Assembly: GCA_002633025.1 (NCBI GenBank)
Contig: NMRB01000163.1
Location: forward strand, 432,501 to 496,500
DNA: 64,000 nucleotides
Reading direction: 5' to 3'
Source: Notospermus geniculatus
Lineage: Eukaryota; Nemertea; Pilidiophora; Heteronemertea; Lineidae
In this document: positions 57,730 through 64,000 of the stretch, piece by piece
Layout of the letters: every line of letters starts with the position of its first letter
How positions within the stretch are numbered: position 1 is the first letter of the stretch
The notes under the pieces: model-generated
Seen by the model: only the letters and a program-made list of their open reading frames with translations
Told to the model about the DNA's origin: nothing
The model's database searches: none
Program-made: the position numbers and the translations under genes

Positions 57730-58380
57730 TGAACCCTGAAGCGCGTGAACAACATGGAAATATTGTCATTGCAGATTTCAATGATTAATCAGTCATGGTC
57801 TTTGCATAATTGCGGTGGGGCTGTTTAGCACGGGAAAGTAAATATTCTCAAATAACAAGTGCCAGTTTTATTAAAACATGCAAGCAAGTGCTTCAGTGAG
57901 ATGCTGCTTTCACTCAAACTTCATCTGACCAAGGGAATGGTTGAGAGATCACTAAGTAAGGTAGGTTACTAGATATACATGTACCGGTATACTACCCAAG
58001 AGATCCAATGACTGCAGGTAAGAGGCAATGAAACTGGTAAAGATTTTCGTCAATTCGCCTTGGTCAATGACACAAGGAAAGGGAACATCTCAGAATGAAA
58101 TATCGCTGAAATAGGCTGAAATATTTGCCGTAAGGATGGAAATTACTCTGTCTCCGTATCTCCACTTCTTACATTGGTTATCTTGAACAGAACAACAGAG
58201 ACAATGATTTTGACCTGTATTGGTTACAGTGTTTTTTTGGATGTTCCCCGAAGAGTAATCCTGATTTTACCAGGCACTTTGTACTTACTCCATTCTTCAC
58301 TGCACAGTGGCAGAGACGGCAACAAAAAACATGCCAGTTGACCTCAGGTTGACAACAGTGCCCACTGTACCCGATAGTGT
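57730..58380. other. Unique intergenic sequence
   Basis: Nothing recognisable. Confidence 0.4.
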
Positions 58381-58387
58381 AGCATTC

Positions 58388-58544
58388 CAGGCACGGATCC
58401 AGAGGGGGGGGCGCACCAGGCACGCACCTTCCCTTCTGGCCAACAAATCTGTAAAATCGACCATGAAATTCTGTAATTGGGTGCAAATTTCAATGTTCCT
58501 AGCACAGGGCGCCCCCTCTTTTCCCAAATCCTGGATCCGCCCCA
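58388..58544. mobile_element. CAGGGGCGGATCC MITE, copy 2, CATTC duplication
   Basis: The ends CAGGCACGGATCC and GGATCCGCCCCAG are inverted; CATTC flanks both sides (58383-58387, 58545-58549). Confidence 0.9.
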
Positions 58545-58549
58545 GCATT

Positions 58550-59264
58550 CGTGTCCGATCTAAAATCGCCAATGTTGGCAATGGAAAGGGCTGGCAGTCT
58601 ACAAATGAAACAGGTCCGACACTGTGTCCAGGATTATAACAACTAGGGTACCTGGTACATGAAACAATGAGTACTTTTGAAACTGACAGACTTTGTCACT
58701 TTTCTTTCAAACTTTTGAGGTGATTTTCCAATTCAGAAAAGAAACGCGAACGCGACCATGAGCTAGCTGTGTTAATTATGCTGAATGGAAAATGCATCAC
58801 CTGCACAATGTAACTGAAGCTGTGCTGATATGTACAGCATAATCTATGTACATATTGGACACATTAGCAAATATAAACAGACAAAATCAAGGACCTTATT
58901 CAGAAAGATTCCATATGACTAGCAGATTTACATGTGTAAGTCGACTGGCTTCTTCATCTGTCCCTATGCTAAAGGCACAGACAGTGCATAGGACATAATC
59001 GGCTTCGGAAAGCTTTGTGAACAACAGGTCACTAGTCTTTAAGGCCAATCTGCGCCTACTTCGGCAGGCACACTAGTAATATGAGAGACAATTCAGGTCA
59101 GTGGCTCAGGTCAGGCTCAAAACGTTGCTTCACTTGTGTTGCCATAGGGCTGCAAGCCCATTTACTCTTACCCGTTTCCACAAATTGGAAGTCGCTTTGC
59201 TCGCTGGTTACTGTTTGGATTCACGTCAATAGATGGTTTTGAGGAAAATGGCCGCCCTATTGTT
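58550..59264. other. Unique intergenic sequence
   Basis: Nothing recognisable. Confidence 0.4.
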
Positions 59265-59267
59265 ATA

Positions 59268-59468
59268 TGTGACCGGGCACAGCAAAATGAGTCGGAAGTC
59301 GCACAGAAGAAGACCGAAGGTGGAACCAGACAGCAACCACAGAAATCGACCAAGTCAAATTTCACAATGGGCAGACAATCCTGAAATCAGCGAACCGTTG
59401 GTGTCACCTTGGACATGTTGGGTCTTCTTATGTGCGCATTCCGACTCATTCTGTCGTGCCGGGTCACA
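59268..59468. mobile_element. MITE family TGTGACC, copy 3 (diverged)
   Basis: TGTGACCGGGCACAGCAAAA and its inverse end TGCCGGGTCACA lie between TA dinucleotides. The arms share GAGTCG with copies 1 and 2, but the interior differs. The 134-codon plus frame here is by-product. Confidence 0.8.
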
Positions 59469-59474
59469 TATGGC

Positions 59475-60455
59475 GTTTGTTTTGGCTTTTTTTGCAAACG
59501 TGTTCTTCTGGCAAAGTTCCATCTCCAAAATTAGTCAAGATATTCACACCAATTGTCGGGTACATGCACTGCAGTGTTCATGGAAGGGAAATCTGCCTTT
59601 ACGGCCAGAAATCGAAGTGTCATTCGAGAGAAATTAGGCCATAAAAATTTGTAAACAAACGGGCACCACTTTCCTCAAAAGGGTCAATTTACTTGTACAA
59701 CTTTCTAGGACTTGAAACATCTCATTTGCTTGGTTACGTAAGTTACACTGACAGACCTTCAAGGTCATCTTAACTTACCTGTTCATAATTTGGCAACAAG
59801 TCCATTATCTAGCATTAAGTGCAGATTACTATTGAACGAACTCTCCAATTTTTTTCAAACCAATGGAAAATTGCTGTCAAAACCCTCTTGAAATTATTTG
59901 AAACCACTCATTGCATTCTCAGTTCATTGTAAATATCATCCCAGACTGACACTGACCTTCATTGTTAGCGACACTATAAACGTCAGCAGTAAAACGAACA
60001 ACTTGCACGAATCCCATCGCTACAACCCCTATTTACAGATGGCAGCACTTGAATGATAATTTTTCAACGGAATAATACGCGGTTATGACTGATAAACCAC
60101 AGGGAAAACAGTTTGGTACAGTGCAGTACATGTACTCACATCTGAAAGGGTCAGAAGTCTAATCCCCCCTCAAAATATGAGGCAATATTTATCAGAACAC
60201 AAAATTCATGAAATTGGCAGTTTTACAACATATCTCGACTGTCATCAGAAACGTCAACTGAATCTCTGTCTAATCTCCATTTATGTGACTACGATGCCAT
60301 CTACTGTCCGATTTAATCTACACACAAAGCATGCGCTGATGATGTTTTTTGTTTCATTAAAAAAATGACGATGATGAAAAATGAGTCGGAAAACACTACA
60401 AGTTGGAGCAGCGACGGTCTCGCAAAAAATTGTCGTACGATTTCAGCTTGCTTTG
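59475..60455. other. Unique intergenic sequence
   Basis: Nothing recognisable. Confidence 0.4.
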
Positions 60456-60460
60456 GGCAA

Positions 60461-60889
60461 CCCATGACCAATCTTGTACCCAGAGATAAGTTACGCTCAG
60501 CCGAGGTTGAAGGTCACTGCACTGTCTCTGGAGACATCTAAGGACCACTTCGGGGTTTCCAAGGCACCCGTGTTACACATGGCGCATGAATATATACTAA
60601 TTTATGACCGTTTCACCCTAAGTTTACATGGTGCACCAAGTAGTGCTTTGTTTTTTTCTTAATAAATACAACAGATCCCTCATAAAAACCTTCCTAAGGA
60701 GATTTTTGTGTATAACATTTTACACTCATATTATTTCAATGCATCTGCAGTTTAAAATCGATCTAAAACTGCATGATGCCACAAATTACACGACAAGCGT
60801 GAAATGTCCAGCCGTCTCCAGAGATTAGTGGAGCGACCTACAACCTCGGCCCGAGCGGAACGAATCTCTGGGTACGAGATTGACCCATG
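60461..60889. mobile_element. TIR element, ~80-bp arms (TACCCAGAGAT)
   Basis: The left arm (CCCATGACCAATCTTGTACC, CCGAGGTTG, GTCTCTGGAGAC) is inverted as GTCTCCAGAGA, CAACCTCGG and GGTACGAGATTGACCCATG at the right. The 260-bp centre is unique. Confidence 0.85.
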
Positions 60890-61090
60890 ACAGGACCAAT
60901 AGAGAGTCATTCTCGATAATAAAAATCATGATATGGACTGATTTATATACCGTAACAATGTCATACTATCAACATCAATAAAACAAAACCATAAATTACA
61001 GACTTCATGCAGGTTTCATGTCCAGAAGACAATTCAACAACTAACTGTCGGGAATAATTTATGTGATCCATGTCGTGAAGAAAATATCAA

Positions 61091-61296
61091 CCCATCTGCC
61101 CCCAGGTTTGAGCAGACGGCATCTTGTATTGAAGTTTTCTAAAATCCTCGGAAATGAATTGGAAAGAATTTGAAGAAACATTCTTCAGATGGTTGATTGG
61201 AACAACAATTCTTCAAATATTTTTCAATCAGTTCCATAGGATGTCAGAAAACTTTGACAGAAGATGCCGTCTACTGGACTCCGGGGGTAGATGAGT
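61091..61296. mobile_element. TIR element, ~50-bp arms (GACGGCATCTT)
   Basis: CATCTGCCCCCAGG..GCAGACGGCATCTTG..AAGTTTTCT faces AGAAAACTT..AAGATGCCGTCTAC..CCGGGGGTAGATG. Confidence 0.85.
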
Positions 61297-61720
61297 TTTA
61301 AGAACTATTGTATAATGTCAGAAATATTTATGTGATCCATATTTTTTTAAAATACCCTATTTGGCACGATAACCAATTCTGTAAAACACCAACATCAATT
61401 TTACACAGCGAATCAACATCTTGCATTTCCTTGTACAATCTTTCGTTTCAGTTGCATCTGCTCCAACTTTAGTACATAATGATTAAACAAAACTTGTTTG
61501 AAAATGAGTGTCAGCAAAGAGATTGTCATGGAAAAAAGATGTTGTAGTTAACGAATGGAGGAATTTTCTCCAAAAGACATAAAACTGTTAGAAACTGCCA
61601 AGCGAATTTCACAGCGATTAAATCTTATGCAACTGTACAGTTGCAAACCTTTTTGCAATATACTGTTCTGTTGCTGACGTTTCTATGCAGGATAGAAGCA
61701 GACATATTCACCAGACACAC

Positions 61721-61957
61721 TTTAAGTCCGGCAGCATCTAACTACGACCCAATGGAACGTGGAAGTCATGTAAAGTGGCAGAGCTTTGCGGTTTTTAATC
61801 ATGCCTGTCGACCATTCGTGGTCGTTCCCCGACTGTTCGCACTGTGCATCGGTTATTCAAGAGCTGCGTCTGATTAAAGGTCCGTAGAAAATCCAACTAT
61901 CAATTTCCTAACTTCTGCATTCCATTGGGTCGTAGTTAGATGTTGCCAAACTTTAGA
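61721..61957. repeat. Inverted repeat, 45-bp arms
   Basis: GCATCTAACTACGACCCAAT and continuing GGAACG is inverted at 61917-61946; ACTTTAAGTCC / AACTTTA ends extend the pairing. Confidence 0.8.
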
Positions 61958-61959
61958 TG

Positions 61960-62830
61960 AGACGAAGTCTAAGTATTCTCTGTCTGTCTCTGTCTGGGTG
62001 AATTCCACGTTGCATTTCGCAAAAGTGGACAGAATGTTTTGACAAACGCCTGGAGAGATGTCGTTTGCATGACGAAAATGAATGAACTTCATTCTAATTA
62101 TCGAGAAAACCTTCTCATTTCGAGAAATATCTTACAGAAGCTGTTCCCTTGTTCTCCCCTTGAAATTGTCTCTTAAGTAAGTTTATGAACGAAGGGTAGG
62201 CCTACTGAAATTTGTTCAACATGTTTCCTCCAACCAAAGTCACATAGGAATTAAGTCTAAGACCCATGACCGAATCACAAATTATCAACTCATGGGGGTC
62301 TCATCTCATGAAATGTTTAAGTTCACACGGCTTGATTTCGTTAAGATAAATAAAGAATACACGGAGTGATGAAGTGAAGATGAATCTGTACAACGTTGAA
62401 GTGTAAAACCATGAAGAGATAAGAGTCCGTCTCTGTGGCGCTGTACGAGGACGTACTCGCCAATGCCCTTGTACTTTCCCGTACACTGTACACTCCCGTT
62501 GAGTCCCTGTATTGTAAAATCAGCTTGGGCCATCTGTCTAAACATTATCAATGTAGTGTATACTTATATACATATAAACACACATAGGACATCCCTTGTA
62601 TTTGCATATTAATCAAGTTATAACCAAGACTACAGTACTTGTTATAGCTAACGCACCAGGCGGCCTGAGGTCACACCTTCCTCAGTTCTATCGAAAGGCC
62701 ATGAGTGCTTCGAGGAAAAAAAACAGGAAAACCAACAGTCAACGACGCTTGTATCATCCTCGATACCGTCAGCAACCTGTACGAGTCTCCACAGCAGCCG
62801 CTGACACCTCCGCGACGTAACTTCTCGGCG
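61960..62830. other. Unique sequence, possible 3' UTR of the minus-strand exon
   Basis: No element seen. If 62832-63164 is a terminal exon on the minus strand, this would be the start of its 3' UTR. Confidence 0.3.
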
Positions 62831-62831
62831 T

Positions 62832-63164
62832 TCAACAGTTAGGGGCACGTGGAGACTCCGCCCCCGATGTCTGCCGCTTCAAAGACGACGTATCACCGGG
62901 CCCGCCAGTTCGCGACCCATTCGTTCCACCACGTATCTCGTTCCCGTTACCGCCAGGCCGCGCCCCGTTCGATACTCCAGGACGTATATTCAACTGGGGG
63001 GAATGTTGCCCGTATGATTCCACAGATCCGGGTGAGTCTGCTGGTCCCACTGATCGGTTGGATACCGGCGAATCTTTGCTCAAGTCCTTCTCCTTCTTCT
63101 GAACTTCTTTCTGGCGGAACTTCTTCCTCCAAGACGGCACTCGGTTAAGTCTACCACCCTCACC
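62832..63164 (-). CDS. Candidate terminal exon of an unrecognised minus-strand gene
   Basis: On the minus strand a strong acceptor (TTTTCTGCTTGCAG) opens a frame of 110 codons to TGA at 62834-62832. The peptide starts GEGGRLNRVPSWRKKFRQKE, is lysine-rich, then becomes Ser/Pro- and Gly/Asn-rich (SPGSVESYGQ, RPGGNGNEIRGG) and ends SGAESPRAPNC. A charged start and disordered tail suit the C-terminus of a scaffold or signalling protein, but I do not recognise it. The DNA is GC-richer than its surroundings. The complementary strand is also partly open, so the call is tentative. Upstream exons would lie beyond the right edge. Confidence 0.4.
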   Translation of the reverse strand, partial: GEGGRLNRVPSWRKKFRQKEVQKKEKDLSKDSPVSNRSVGPADSPGSVESYGQHSPQLNIRPGVSNGARPGGNGNEIRGGTNGSRTGGPGDTSSLKRQTSGAESPRAPNC

Positions 63165-63385
63165 CTGCAAGCAGAAAATAGGACGGGTCAGTTGGACGTC
63201 TCATAACTGTGGAAATCACACTTACAGGAGTGCCATTTTTATACCCTTCAGTAGAACCCCCATCATTCTGAACAGTGGGGGAGGGGAGGTGCTGCTCCAC
63301 ATACATTTAAAGCTACACCACAACTTCCTGCTTTTCCGATGAGAGGTGGTTTCCATATACAGCAGGGACCAAATACAAATACGTA

Positions 63386-63636
63386 TATAGACCGTTCTCG
63401 AATTCACACTCAGATCTGCGCACTTCCACCGAAACCGCAACCACAACCTCGATCTGAAACCAGCTGACGTGATGCAGTCCATGATTCAGCAATGGTCAAG
63501 TCTGCCGCCACGTCGTTGAAGTCACTGTCATGGGGTTCTCTGCGTCATGTCGTTCAGTTTCAGACCGAGGTTGTGGTTGCTATTTCAGCGGAAGTGCGCA
63601 GATCTTTCTCGTTTACGTCAATTTGAGAATTGTCTA
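63386..63636. mobile_element. TIR element, ~90-bp arms (AGATCTGCGCACTTCC)
   Basis: TATAGACCGTTCTCGAATT..AGATCTGCGCACTTCC..CAACCACAACCTCG on the left is inverted as CGAGGTTGTGGTTG..GGAAGTGCGCAGATCT..GAGAATTGTCTAT. The centre is about 80 bp. Confidence 0.85.
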
Positions 63637-63639
63637 TCC

Positions 63640-64000
63640 GAAGACACTTTCCAAATCTCCTCATGGCACTAGACTTTCTGAGACAATATCAAAAGAGACA
63701 ACATCAACACACTTCTATTCTACAACAGCAACACGCATCCACAACTCATCAATATTCAGTCAACCGAAATTAGCTCGGTGGCGGTTTTCACTGAAGCACA
63801 ATGATACAGGGGTCAAATGTCAACATCATCAGCAGGCATTGCATGTCCTAAGTTGGTTTCTAGGGACCATAGCAAACTATCTCATCATGCCGTTGACTCG
63901 TTGTCTTTTATGAGTGAGAAATGAGGTGGTCAGACCGTGAGGATGGCCATGAGGACAGTAAGTTGAGAATGAGCAATGAAATGTACGGTAGGCTAAAGAA
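63640..64000. other. Unique sequence at the right edge
   Basis: An open plus frame ends at 63913 without any recognisable domain; nothing else seen. Confidence 0.35.

Noticed and set aside
59233-59637. 134-codon plus-strand frame as a gene
   Set aside because: Half of it is the two arms of the TGTGACC-type MITE at 59268-59468.
62596-62820. 74-codon basic plus-strand frame as a gene
   Set aside because: No splice support or homology; it is just downstream of the minus-strand candidate exon and may simply be its complement in 3' UTR.

Overview
The window is nuclear DNA of an invertebrate animal. Its genes are split by GT-AG introns, the density of small inverted-repeat transposons is very high, and it carries an animal-type synaptotagmin beside a long-form glutamate synthase. 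Frequent short palindromic words (aggcct, tacatgta, accggt) and the repeat content would fit a marine lophotrochozoan or a non-vertebrate deuterostome. I cannot name the species. Two assembly gaps (33920-34020, 49136-49301) and a few single n calls are present.

Layout. 1-2558 (+): seven exons forming the C-terminal 316 residues of a glutamate synthase (GOGAT), with the start off the left edge. 2559-16600: no recognisable gene; about a dozen MITE-like elements and short repeats. 16628-17332 (+): a cysteine-bearing coding-exon candidate of unknown family joined in phase to a short terminal exon. 18066-35127 (+): a complete five-exon synaptotagmin of 495 residues, with a remote first coding exon and a 10.9 kb first coding intron. 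35128-40860: downstream sequence with a tandem repeat and several MITEs. 40870-43092: about 22 tandem tRNA-like units with MITE insertions amplified along with the array. 43100-53000: repeat-dense region with R1 elements, nested hAT-like DNA, tandem duplications and two diverged exon-like segments. 53000-62800: mostly unique sequence with inverted-repeat elements, one SINE and one TTAA-flanked foldback carrying two divergent tRNA-like units. 62832-63164 (-): a candidate terminal coding exon of a gene entering from the right.

The two recognised genes are not a functional unit. Glutamate synthase makes glutamate from glutamine and 2-oxoglutarate; the synaptotagmin is a calcium sensor of membrane fusion. 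The rest is explained mainly by non-autonomous transposons. I found no CRISPR, operon, viral genome or defence system. The most distinctive structures are the tRNA-like satellite with co-amplified MITEs, three TIR families that all make 5-bp target duplications, the divergent tRNA-like foldback at 57.1 kb, and the 540-bp palindromic minisatellite at 24 kb.
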